From: Candidatus Mycoplasma haematobovis
GTDB taxonomy: Bacteria > Bacillota_I > Bacilli_A > Mycoplasmatales > Mycoplasmoidaceae
DNA: 64,000 bases
Direction of reading: 5' to 3'
NCBI RefSeq assembly: GCF_001645765.1
Contig: NZ_LWUJ01000010.1
Location: 1-64,000 of the forward strand
Each line of letters begins with the position of its first letter. Position 1 is the first letter of the stretch. The notes under the pieces were generated by a model that searched no databases, was not told the DNA's origin, and saw nothing but the letters and a program-made list of their open reading frames with translations. Positions 32,048 through 41,429 of the stretch are shown here, in pieces. The position numbers were made by a program, and so were the translations under genes.

Positions 32048-32461
32048 TTGACATCTTTAAAAAAAGTATTAATAAGTTTAGGTAGTGCTGGTGCTATTAC
32101 AGGGTTAGCAGTTGGAAGTTATTACTTATCAAAGCTCAAATCCCCAAAAAACATAAGAGATAAATTATTAAAGGAAGGATTAACGCCTCTAGATACAAAT
32201 GCAGTAAGCGATAAAGACGATTCAAAATGAACAGTACTCGTGAAAAAACATGCAGATCCAGCTAATAATAGCAAAAAAATAAAAAATTTACCTCTTTCAT
32301 CAAATGCAAATCAAAAACCTATTCCTACTGACATCATAGAAATAAAAAATAAATGCAGAAGTTTACTTTCAACTCCGGTATCTAGTGAGGAAGATTTTGA
32401 AACTGATTTGCAAAATGCTAGAGATTGATGTACTAAAGAATCAGAATTTGCTAAAGAATAA
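32048..32461 (+). CDS. Group 4 one-module surface paralog, TTG start
   Basis: 137 aa. MTSLKKVLISLGSAGAITGL, 'GSYYLSKLKSPKNIRDKLL'. WC near 127, ending 'TKESEFAKE'. An 83-base segment (32125-32207) is identical in 33879-34292, and the two proteins match from helix to module. TAATG overlap with the Group 3 gene that follows, as in its twin. Confidence 0.9.
32125..32207 (+). repeat. 83-bp exact repeat, copy 1 (partner 33956-34038)
   Basis: Identical to 33956-34038; encodes the LSKLKSPKNIRDKLL junction and the first part of a Group 4 module. Confidence 0.88.
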
Positions 32462-33081
32462 TGGCTTTAAGTACTAAGAACATTGCATTAATTGGGGGTG
32501 GTGCTTCTGCTATTGCAGGAGGAAGTGCAGGAACCTATTATTTGTTACAAGACAAGACAATAGAGCATAGATTAGCAAGTGAAGGAATAACATTGATAAA
32601 TGGTAAAGATGAATATGAAGCGGCATTTATGGAAAGAAGAAACAATGAAGCATTTAGAACAACAATAGGCAATGTTAATGCAGACACCACTTCAGAGAAT
32701 GGTTGAGGAATATTAAAGAAATGATGTGAAGATAATTTGAAACTTGATTTATCCGAAAAAAACGTCAAAAATACATTACCAAAAGTGAAAGAATATTGCG
32801 CTAAACCTTCTTTAGATATTGAAACAAGATATATTAAGTTAGGTAAGAAATTAATAACAGAAAATGGTTGAAAAGAAAAATACAGAACCCTTAAATCCGG
32901 AAATAACAATATAGATCAAGAAATAGGAATTGTATCTTCCGCAATTGCTGATGACAGTGACAATACAAAAGCTGGTAAAGCTTTACAAAAATGATGTAAT
33001 CAAAAAATAAAAACTCCATTGGTACAAGATAAGACAGATGAAATTTGGAAGAAAGTTGAAACTCGTTGTTTACAACCTTAA
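32461..33081 (+). CDS. Group 3 surface paralog, repeat tract in-frame
   Basis: 206 aa. MALSTKNIALIGGGASAIAG, 'LLQDKTIEHRLASEGITLI', two CAAGA units. WC at 88, 'EYCAKPSLDIETRY', a second WC ('KWCNQKIKTPL'), terminal 'TRCLQP'. Shares 67 exact bases with 30077-30703. ATG overlaps the previous stop. Confidence 0.92.
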
Positions 33082-33087
33082 TTAATT

Positions 33088-33402
33088 ATGACTACTAAGT
33101 TGATTATTTCAACTATTGCAGGAATTAGTACTCTAGGTGGAGCATCCGTCGGATGCTATTATTGTTTCAAATCTAAAGCTCCTGAAAGCTCCCAATCGAC
33201 AGGTAATCAAGATACAGAAGCTCAGACACAAAAAACCGAAAGAATTGATACTCCTGTTGAACCTCAAGGACCTTTACCTGCTACAACAAGCTTACCTGCC
33301 CCTAGAGAAGGTCAAGATCCTGTAGTAACACAACCTCCTTTACAAGGTAGTCCAGAAGCCGGTGCACGTGGAGAAACAGGTCCTAGTGGTCCTACGGCTT
33401 AA
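33088..33402 (+). CDS. Group 6 tail-only paralog
   Basis: 104 aa. MTTKLIISTIAGISTLGGAS, 'VGCYYCFKSKAPESSQSTGN', then Gln/Thr/Pro/Gly. The hairpin is conserved (33141-33157) although its loop differs (GTC), which favours selection on the stem or recent conversion. TAATG overlap with the next gene. Confidence 0.82.
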   Translation: MTTKLIISTIAGISTLGGASVGCYYCFKSKAPESSQSTGNQDTEAQTQKTERIDTPVEPQGPLPATTSLPAPREGQDPVVTQPPLQGSPEAGARGETGPSGPTA

Positions 33403-33875
33403 TGACTGTCAAAACAATAGGTTTAACAGTAGCTGGTATTAGTACTGTTAGCGGAGGAGTTGCTGTTGGCAGTCACTATTTACTTAAACCTACAAAATCA
33501 AAAAACATAGAACAATTACTAAGAGAAGATAATTTAAATCTCTTAAATACAACTGATAGCAAAACAGACAAAGATAAATGAGAAAAACTAATTGAGAAGT
33601 TTTTGGCAGATAGCACAAATCAAATTGAAAAAATATCTGCAACAATAAATAGGGCTACTGATAACAACAATGTTGCAAACATTACTGCTTTAAAAAATGC
33701 ATGTCAAGAATTACTTAAAAAAGAAGAAGGTAAAGATACAGATTTTGAAAAACATAAAAAATTAGCCAAAAATTGATGTACTAAAGAATCAGATTTACTT
33801 AAAGAACCAGCAACACCAATAAGTCAGCTAGGAGTTTCTGGGGCAATATCTCCTGCGGGTAGCGGTGTAAGTTAG
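33402..33875 (+). CDS. Group 4 one-module surface paralog with short tail
   Basis: 157 aa. MTVKTIGLTVAGISTVSGGV, 'GSHYLLKPTKSKNIEQLL'. 'DNLNLLNTTDSK', Trp, 'IEKFLADSTNQIEKISATI', WC near 126, then 30 residues with 'SQLGVSGAISPAGSGVS'. Related to 35760-36272 ('KISA' segment). Starts in the TAATG overlap. Confidence 0.9.
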
Positions 33876-33878
33876 TTT

Positions 33879-34292
33879 TTGTCCTCTTTAAAGAAAATAT
33901 TAATAGGCTTAGGAAGTGTTAGTGCTATTACAGGGTTAGCAGTTGGAAGTTATTGCTTATCAAAGCTCAAATCCCCAAAAAACATAAGAGATAAATTATT
34001 AAAGGAAGGATTAACGCCTCTAGATACAAATGCAGTAAACACTCAAGATGACGAAAAATGAAAGATATTAATAAAAAAACATTTAGATTCAGCAAATAGC
34101 AACAAAAGAATTCCGTCTTTAACTTTTTCCTCTAGGGCAGCTCAAAAACCTATTGATTCTGACATTGCGGGAATCAAAAGTCAATGTAGCCGTTTATTAA
34201 GAATAAAAATAACTAAAGATGAAGACTTTGAAACTGATTTACAAAATGCTAAAGATTGATGTACTAGTGAATCAGAATTTGCTAAAGAATAA
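33879..34292 (+). CDS. Group 4 one-module surface paralog, TTG start
   Basis: 137 aa. MSSLKKILIGLGSVSAITGL, 'GSYCLSKLKSPKNIRDKLL'. Twin of 32048-32461 (83 exact bases, same length, same end 'SESEFAKE'). Both twins are followed through TAATG by a Group 3 gene beginning MAL-(S/N)-TKNIALIGGG, so the duplicated unit spans at least two genes. Confidence 0.9.
33956..34038 (+). repeat. 83-bp exact repeat, copy 2 (partner 32125-32207)
   Basis: Second copy within the Group 4 twin gene; see 32125-32207. Confidence 0.88.
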
Positions 34293-34943
34293 TGGCCTTA
34301 AATACTAAGAATATTGCTTTAATTGGTGGTGGAGCCACAACTATTTTGGGAGGTAGTATGGGAACTTACTATTTATTGCAAGACAAGACAAGACAATAAA
34401 GCATAAATTAATAAGAGGAGGATATTCATTAATATCAGATGATAAAGAATATCAAGTAGCCTTCAAAGCATTTAAAGATGTTGAAGAATTAACCAAATTA
34501 ATCACAACAGAAGAAAAAACCATTAATGCACAAAGTGAAATTCAAGAAGGAGCTACTTATTTAGAAAATGATGTGAAAAGACTCTAGAAACAAGCCTATC
34601 TGATACTAATGTCAAAAACTTAATAGAAAAATCACAAAAATACTGTACTAAAGCTCCATCAAAAATTAAAGATAAACTTACTAGAATTGGTAGGACTTTA
34701 ATTACAGATTGAAATGCAAAATTAGATGCATTAAGTAGTGGCCCACAAAATGATGACTCTTTGAAAAATGACTTAAATCAAGAAGATTCAAAAGTTACAG
34801 ACTTTACTACACCAGATAAAGAAACTGTTGCTAATACTCTTAAAAAATGATGTGAAAAGAATATTGAAACACCATTGGCTTCCGAAACAATGGAAACTAT
34901 TTGAGCTAAAGTAGATAAACGTTGCTTGCAACCTAAAGAATAA
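34292..34943 (+). pseudogene. Group 3 paralog off: third CAAGA unit plus an A-run slip
   Basis: ATG in TAATG overlap (MALNTKNIALIGGGATTILG). Three CAAGA units (34379-34393) cause a stop at 34397-34399 after 35 residues. Downstream the shifted frame is open to near 34566, where one A is missing from the run before TGATGT (AAAATGATGTG for AAAAATGATGTG); the final frame then reads 'KYCTKAPSKI', WC and 'KRCLQPKE' to TAA 34941. Two separate lesions mean a pentamer change alone would not restore the protein. Confidence 0.85.
34379..34396 (+). repeat. CAAGA pentamer tract, three units (off length)
   Basis: CAAGA x3 plus CAA at the helix-module junction, directly followed by TAA in the start frame. 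Same position and same change as 18593-18610. Confidence 0.9.
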
Positions 34944-35470
34944 TGAATACAAAAGCTATTCTTATTAGTGTTGCTGGAGTAAGTACATTAAGTGGTATAG
35001 GAGTTATAGGTTTTTGACTATCTTCTCCAACTAATATTGGAGAATCTTTAACTTATGAAGGAAAAACATTACTTGATGTAAAGGGAACCAAGAATGAAGC
35101 AGAATGAAAGATACTATTAGCTAAACATAAAGAGAATACCACACCACCTCCTGAAGACCAAATAACCAAGCTTACAATAAGTTATATTGGTGATAATGAA
35201 AATACTGGTATTGCTAAATTAAAATCAAAATGTGAAGAATTATTTAAAGAACCAATATCCAATAATGATTCAGAATTCAAAACCAAAAAAGATAATGCAC
35301 TTAGTTGATGTACTTTAGAATCTCCAATTCTTAAAAAAGAAAAAAATAAACCAAATACATCCGCAGTCCCACAACCTAATTCTCCTTCCGCTCTAGGAAC
35401 ACCACAAAGAACTGATGTAGGTGCGGGCGGTGCAGGAGTAGGGTCAAGTCAACCAAGCGAAAATCACTAA
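34943..35470 (+). CDS. Group 4 one-module surface paralog with tail
   Basis: 175 aa. MNTKAILISVAGVSTLSGIG, 'VIGFWLSSPTNIGESL'. WC near 122 in 'SWCTLESPILKKEKN', tail of about 50 residues with 'VGAGGAGVGSSQPSENH'. Counterpart of 22122-22631. ATG overlaps the stop of the broken gene upstream. Confidence 0.9.
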
Positions 35471-35474
35471 TCTT

Positions 35475-35759
35475 ATGTTCGGTATTAAGCAAATAGTCAT
35501 AGTTAGAGCAGGAGCCACAACTGTTATTGGTGGTGGAGTTGCTGGAACCTATTATTTATTAAAACCTAAAGCTCCAGAAAGCTCCCAAACAACAAGTAAT
35601 AGTTCATTAAGCACATCTACTACACAAGGAACATCTCCAAAAATAACAGATCCTGTTGTTAAATCTCCTGCAGAAACAACCCCTAATCCTTCTTCTTTAA
35701 GCAACCAATTACCTAATCCAGCACCACAACAAGAACATAGTGATAGCACTGCTGGTTAG
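35475..35759 (+). CDS. Group 6 tail-only paralog
   Basis: 94 aa. MFGIKQIVIVRAGATTVIGG, 'VAGTYYLLKPKAPESSQTTS'. Helix without the CYYC motif and without the hairpin, but the tail start is base-similar to 29680-30039, which suggests that helix and tail were joined from different parents. Ends 'PQQEHSDSTAG'; the next ATG follows the stop directly. Confidence 0.82.
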   Translation: MFGIKQIVIVRAGATTVIGGGVAGTYYLLKPKAPESSQTTSNSSLSTSTTQGTSPKITDPVVKSPAETTPNPSSLSNQLPNPAPQQEHSDSTAG

Positions 35760-36272
35760 ATGACTACTAAATCAATCCTTTATGCAGTGGCAGGAGTTAG
35801 TGTTGCAGGTGGTACATTAGGTGGTGGCTATTATTTACTTAAACCAAAAGCATCTGAAGAAACTAATGCTGTTATTGCTCCTGCTGGAAATATACCACCT
35901 AAACCTTCTGAACAAGACGATAGATTAACTAATCCACTGCCAAAACAACAAAAAACTATACAACAATTATTCAAAGATGAAAGCATAGCTCCTTTAAATA
36001 CAGGTGATGGAGAAGAGGATAAAGAGAATTGAGGAAAATTAGTTGCAAAATTTCTGGAAAGCAGCACAGCTCAAACAGAAAAAATATCTGCAGACATTAA
36101 GGCAAATAAAGGATCTACCGATAACACTGCTGCCAATATTAAAGCTCTCAAAGGTGCATGTAAATTACTACTTGATAAACAAGAAGGTTCTGAAGATTTC
36201 GAAAAAAATAAACAATTAGCAACAAATTGATGTACTAACGGTTCAGAGTTCTTACAGCCTCCAAGACAGTAA
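35760..36272 (+). CDS. Group 4 one-module surface paralog with internal linker
   Basis: 170 aa. MTTKSILYAVAGVSVAGGTL, 'GGGYYLLKPKASEE', then about 35 Pro/Gln/Asn residues before 'TIQQLFKDESIAPLNTGDG'. Trp 92, WC near 155, tail of 14. The linker between anchor and module is unusual; other Group 4 genes carry low complexity at the C-terminus instead. Confidence 0.9.
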
Positions 36273-36275
36273 TCT

Positions 36276-36918
36276 ATGTCTTTAAAGATAGCATTAACAT
36301 GCGGTAGTGTTGCTACTGTTGTTGGCGGAAGTTATGGTGCTTATTACTTATTACAAGAAAAAACGATAGAGAATGAATTAACTTCAAGGAATTTAAAACT
36401 TATCAAAACTGATGACGATTATCAAATTGCCTTTAGAGAAGAAAAGGATACACCTGCCTTCATAACTCTACTTAATTCCATAAACAAAACAGGAGAAGAA
36501 GCAATTACTTCAAATAGTGTATAGACAAAGGAGGAATAGCCTTGAAGAAATGATGTAAAGCTAATTTAAGTCTTTCAAAAAATAAAGATAATGAAAAAAC
36601 TTTACAAAGCGTTGAAAAATACTGTGTCAAGACTCTATTTACTATTAAAGACAAAATGAAGAGAAAAAGAAGAAAATTAGTTGAAGACTTAAGTCAAAAT
36701 TTATCCACACTTAAATCTTCAAGTGCAGATGCAGATCTTCAGAAAGACTTAGGGTCTATTAATTCAGAAATTAAAGACATTAATGCTGCAAATGAAGATG
36801 TGGTTAAAGAGGCTTTAAGAATATGATGTGATAACAACATTAAAACTGATTTAACTAAGGATAAAGAAAATGAACTTTGAAAAAAATAAATAGGCGTTGT
36901 TTAGGGCCTGAAGGATAA
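36276..36918 (+). pseudogene. Group 3 paralog with two frameshifts
   Basis: ATG at 36276 (MSLKIALTCGSVATVVGGSY, 'LLQEKTIENEL'). The start frame ends at TAG 36522. The continuation in another frame ('DKGGIALKKWCKANL', 'KYCVKTLFTI', 'IWCDNNIKTDL') runs to TAA where an A7 run follows TTTG; one more A would give 'KKINRRCLGPEG', TAA 36916. The CAAGA tract here has mutated to CAAGAAAAAA, so it can no longer slip in the usual way. A decaying copy. Confidence 0.82.
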
Positions 36919-36922
36919 AGTT

Positions 36923-37426
36923 ATGAATGCAAAACTTGCTATTGCTTCTGTTGCGGGAGTTGAAACTATAGGAGGTGTTGCTGGTGCAGGCTATTGATAT
37001 TCACAACCAAAAACTTTAAAAGACTTATTACTTTCAAAAAATATTAAATTACTTGATGTTGTCGGAAGCGATAGTGATGAAAATTGAAAAACTTTAGCTA
37101 ACAAACATAAAGGACAAGAAGCCATAAACATTAACGATACTGAAATCAAAAGAATTGAAGGGTTAAATATTACTACTACAGGAACTACTGTTAACTTTGT
37201 CTATTTAAAGAACAAGTGTAAATCATTATTAGATGAAAAAATATCAAACATTAAAGATCCTAAAGTTACTGAAAAAAATGTAACAGACTGATGTACTGAA
37301 CAATCTCCAATACTTAAATCTCAACCTGCAAGTAAAAATCAATTAACATCAGTTCCTGTCCCGCCTCCAGTCGGGCCGGGAACAGGCGATAGAGGTGTAA
37401 GTGATCCTGGTCAAGGAAGAAGTTAA
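36923..37426 (+). CDS. Group 4 one-module surface paralog with tail
   Basis: 167 aa. MNAKLAIASVAGVETIGGVA, 'GYWYSQPKTLKDLLLSKN'. Trp in 'DENWKTLANKHKGQ', WC near 126 ('DWCTEQSPILKSQ'), then a 40-residue Pro/Gly tail with 'PVPPPVGPGTG'. Similar to 47429-47851 over the module. Confidence 0.9.
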
Positions 37427-37438
37427 TAGTACTTTAAT

Positions 37439-38077
37439 ATGCCTAATGCTAAATTAGCTCTATTAATAGGTGGTGGCATATCTACTGTTGTTGGAGGTGG
37501 TGCCGGTGTTTATTACTTAACAAAAGACAAAACAATAGAGGATAGCTTAAATAGAGAAGGATTTAAATTTGCCCAAACATCAATTCAATACCAAGTATCC
37601 TTTAAAGAGTTAAAGAGTGAAGCAGATTTTATTAATGATCTCAAAACCCTTACTCCCGCAATAACAGCAGATAAAGAACTATCAGAAGGAGAAACTGCTT
37701 TAAAGACTTGATGTAATGCAAAAATTAAATCTTCTTTAAGTGAAGAGAATGTACAAGCATTAACAACAAAAGTCAAAAAATATTGTGTTGTACTACCAGT
37801 AACAGCAAAGGCTAAATTAATTAATAATAATTACATTCCAGTTACAAATTGAGATAGTAAATTTGAATCAATCAAAACTGACACAGATGGATCTATCAAA
37901 GCAGATTTAGCAAAAATAAAAGACACAGTTAAAGATCTAAATAATTCAGGCCAAAAAGCAGACATATTGGTCGCTTTGGAACAATGATGCAAACAAAATG
38001 AAGATACTAATTTAAATGTTAATGATGCAGATACTATTTATTCAAAAGTACAAACAAGATGCTTTAATAAAGAATAA
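37439..38077 (+). CDS. Group 3 surface paralog with eroded repeat tract
   Basis: 212 aa. MPNAKLALLIGGGISTVVGG, 'LTKDKTIEDSLNREGFKFA'. The tract reads CAAAAGACAAAACA, so pentamer units are imperfect and slippage is less likely. WC at 91, 'KYCVVLPVTA', WC in 'EQWCKQNED', terminal 'TRCFNKE'. TAATG overlap with the next gene. Confidence 0.9.
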
Positions 38078-38526
38078 TGATATCTCTTAAACCTCTCTTA
38101 ATTGGCGGAATAGGCTTGCCTATTCTTGGGGGAGCAGGTTATGCTTGTTTTGTATTCATTCAACCTAAAAACCTAAAAGAAGAATTAAAGAGAGATAAGT
38201 TTACACCTCTATCAATTGAAAAAGGTCAAGACAAAGACATTTGAACTAAATTAGTAAAAGAATATTCCAAAACTACCACTAATCCAAAAATAGGAAATTT
38301 AACAATAACACTTTCTGCTACTGAACCTACAGATGAAGAAATTGAAAAGCTTCAAAATGCATGTAAAGGTTTATTTGAGAAAAAGAAAGGCGATAGTAAT
38401 TATGAAACAGATTTAAATTTAGCAAAAAATTGATGTATTAAAGAATCCACAAAAATATCTAATACACCTAATATTATTTCAAATCCTGCACCTGCCGGAA
38501 GTGAAGCAAAACCTTCTGTTCCTTAA
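38077..38526 (+). CDS. Group 4 one-module surface paralog
   Basis: 149 aa. MISLKPLLIGGIGLPILGGA, 'CFVFIQPKNLKEELKRDK'. Trp at about 60 ('DIWTKLVKEYSKTT'), WC near 122, Pro/Ala/Ser tail. Belongs with 48802-49269 and 50868-51260 ('TPLS...DKxxWTKL'). Last gene of the alternating stretch; a Group 5 gene follows after 3 bases. Confidence 0.9.
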
Positions 38527-38529
38527 ATT

Positions 38530-39108
38530 ATGGCTCCAAAACAAATTGCTATTTTAGGAACAAGTGTATCTGCAATAGGGGGTGGTATTGCAACTAGTAC
38601 ATACTTTCTCTTGCCAGATAACTCTATTAAAGCTCAAATAATTAAAGAAAATAAGAAAATACTGGATTATGGTGCAAAATCAGAATTTTGAGAAATCAAA
38701 CTACATACTTTAACTTCTGCGTCTACCACACAAAAGTACAGCACCACACTAGCCGGCAATACTTGAGATAAATTAAGAGATTGATGCAAAACATCTCTTT
38801 CAAAAGGATTTACTGAGAAAAATAAAGACTACACAAGCATCAAAGATCTATGTACGGTTCCTACAAATAAAGAAAAATTAGCAAAAGAAAATAAGAATAT
38901 AGCTGTAACAAGAGAATTGACACAAAAGGTTCAAAGTTACAAAACTACAGGGAATAACGCATTATCTATAGATATTTCTGGAAATGATAATGCAATAGCA
39001 AGCAATATGGAAATATGGTGTCAAAGTGCCTTAGAAAATGAATATACAGAGACAAACAAAAACACTTACCCATTAACACTTAAATGATGTACTAGAGAAG
39101 GGAGATAA
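38530..39108 (+). CDS. Group 5 surface paralog
   Basis: 192 aa. MAPKQIAILGTSVSAIGGGI, 'LPDNSIKAQIIKENKKIL'. Cys positions: 'DWCKTSL', 'LCTVPTNKEKLAKE', 'IWCQSAL', final 'LKWCTREGR'. Close to 19192-19770. Group 5 again follows directly, then Group 1. Confidence 0.92.
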
Positions 39109-39110
39109 AT

Positions 39111-39716
39111 ATGAAGCCTGCTATAGTTAAAGGAATTATTGGAACTATAGGAGTTGGTGGTGTAGTTGTTGGGGGTTATTATGGTTCTGGATCATTATTC
39201 CCACCAAAAATTCCTGCCGAAAAGCCAAAAGCCAGCATAAGAAATTTGATAACTAATACCGGAAGAACAGTCTTAAACAATCAATCTAATAATGGTTTAT
39301 GAGGAATCAAATTAAACACATACGAGCTATTATTTAAATCTCCTAAGAAAATAAATCTTGAAACTGAAGATGAGGAAGGATTAAAGAAATGATGTGATGA
39401 TGCTACAAAAAAAGAAACTGAAGACAAAAATGACAATGATTATTCAATAGCACAACAATTATGCACAAGACCAACAAATAGAGAAACATTACAAAAGAAA
39501 TCAAAAACACTAGCTGATGATCAAGATTGAGAAAGAAAAGCGGAAGAATACAAGGCAGCAGGAACAGCAAATGTTATTACAGAAATAAAAAATAGAAGTG
39601 AAGCAACTCCACAGCAAATAAAAAATTGATGTGAAAAGACTTGAGATGAAGAAATTTTAGAAATCGAAGATACTTACAACCTAGCAGTAAAATGGTGTAC
39701 TAAAGAAGGTCAATAA
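39111..39716 (+). CDS. Group 5 surface paralog
   Basis: 201 aa. MKPA-IVKGIIGTIGVGGVV helix, 'GGYYGSGSLFPPKIPAEKPK', a Pro/Lys stalk of about 15 residues before the module 'SIRNLITNTGRTVLNNQ'. 'KWCDDATKK', 'LCTRPTNRETLQKK', 'NWCEKTW', end 'VKWCTKEGQ'. Relatives: 40830-41423 and 58946-59554. TAATG overlap with the Group 1 gene. Confidence 0.92.
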
Positions 39717-40348
39717 TGAATATACATCCAGTAGCAAAAGGTTTAATTGGACTAGGAATTTCTGGTGGGATAGCGGGTGGAGGATATGCTCTTTTTCCAT
39801 CAAGTACAAAAAATGAAATTACTAAAGAATTAATTTCAAAACATTACACAATACTCACTAATGATCCATCAAACAAGACTCATTGAGACTCAATAATAGC
39901 TAGTTACAAAGCACTTACTACTCCACCTCAAAATTCATTGAAGTTTGCAGAATTAACTGGTAATGAAGATGATGCTGTAAGCAAATTACAAGGAATATGC
40001 AATAAGTTACTTAACCCATCATCTTCAACTACTTTAGACACAGACAAAAAAGCAGAAAAATGATGTGTTGAACCAATATCTGTTTCAGCAATATTAGAGA
40101 AAAGAGGCATTAAACAAATAGCTAATAGTGCTCAAACTAATTGAGAATCAAAAATAATACTTCATAGAAGCGAACAAGATACTAACAAAAAGATTTCAAA
40201 TTTATCAATCGGAACAACTGGTACAATAAATCCAGAGCATTTAACAGATATCAAAAATAAATGCAGAGATATAGGCAACAAAAAGAATCATGAAGACAAA
40301 TACGATGAAAATCTAACTAAATTCACATCTTGATGTGCAAATACATAA
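39716..40348 (+). CDS. Group 1 two-module surface paralog
   Basis: 210 aa. MNIHPVAKGLIGLGISGGIA, 'GGYALFPSSTKNEITKELI'. WC at 116 ('WCVEPISVSAILEKRGI') and 206. Relative of 50239-50868 and 54730-55404, which share 'KKNHE.KYDENL/KKNHEAEYETNL' in module 2. Coupled to the preceding Group 5 gene by TAATG. Confidence 0.92.
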
Positions 40349-40357
40349 TTATCAAGT

Positions 40358-40819
40358 ATGAAACCAATAGTAATTAAAGGAATAGCGGGAACCTTAGGTG
40401 CTAGTGGTTTAGTGGTAGGTGGATATTATGGTATTGAAGCTTTATCAAATGAACATATACCAGTAATAATAAGAAATACTATTGAAAAAGAACTAATAAA
40501 GGAAGGATACACAATATTTAGTCTTAATGAAAGTGAATGACAAACTAAATTTGAATCCTTTAGAGACGGAGATAAGTTAGAGGCTTTTGCAAAAGCTTTG
40601 AAAGAATTTAAAGGAAATAGTTTTGTGGTTGCAAAAAGTCAAGCTAACACGGAAGGAGGAAAAGAATTGAAAAATTGATGTATAGCATTACTTGATTTAG
40701 AAAAAGAAAAACAAACCGAGAATAAAACTATTGAAAATGCCAAGAATTTTTGTGCTGAAAAACAAACACCCAAACCTAATATAAGACAGGGCAATCCAGA
40801 GCCTGGAAGTGCAGGATAA
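40358..40819 (+). CDS. Shortened Group 5-like paralog
   Basis: 153 aa. MKPIVIKGIAGTLGASGLVV, 'GGYYGIEALSN'. It has the first Group 5 part only: 'ESEWQTKFESFRDGDK', 'NWCIALLDLEKE', 'NFCAEK', then a Pro/Asn/Gly tail. Counterpart of 49838-50239, which sits in the same position relative to Group 5 and Group 1 neighbours. May be a stable half-size form. Confidence 0.88.
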
Positions 40820-40829
40820 ATAAATATTT

Positions 40830-41423
40830 ATGCTTTCAACACCTAAATTAGTTGGAATGGCGGTGGCTAGTGTAGGTATTGTTGGTGGAGCTGTAGGGAT
40901 AAATTATGCTTTAAACCCTAGTGTTCCTGCTCCAGAAAAAACTACTTTGAGAAAACTAATAACTTCAGCAAACAGAACTCCTTTAAATAAAGATTCAACA
41001 ACTTGAGACATTAAATTAATCACATATACTAATTCTATAAGGTCATTAAAAAAGATAACTCTTACGCCTGAAGATGCAGAAGGTTTAAAGACATGGTGTA
41101 CAGATAACTTAGACAAGGAGTTTGAAGTTTCAAAAAAAGATGAAAGTAATTATTCAATAGCTATCCAAATTTGCACTAAACCAACTAACCAAGAAAAGTT
41201 AAAGAAAAATTCAAAAACAGTATTAACAGATAGTGGATGGGATACGAAGGCTAATACATACAAAAAAGGAAATATAGAAAACCTTACTATTCCGACAATA
41301 AGCGATAAAACAAAAGCTACCGAAAAACAAATAAAGGATTGATGTACAGATACTTTAGGAAAAGAAATTGAAGATAATGAAACTATTTACAACACAGTTG
41401 TTAAATGATGTACAACTGGATAA
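40830..41423 (+). CDS. Group 5 surface paralog
   Basis: 197 aa. MLSTPKLVGMAVASVGIVGG, 'INYALNPSVPAPEKTTLRKL'. 'TWCTDNLDKEF', 'ICTKPTNQEKLKK', 'DWCTDTL', final 'VKWCTTG'. 'SKKDESNYSIAIQ' matches the centre of 39111-39716. ATG 10 bases after the previous stop. Confidence 0.9.
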
Positions 41424-41429
41424 TTGATT

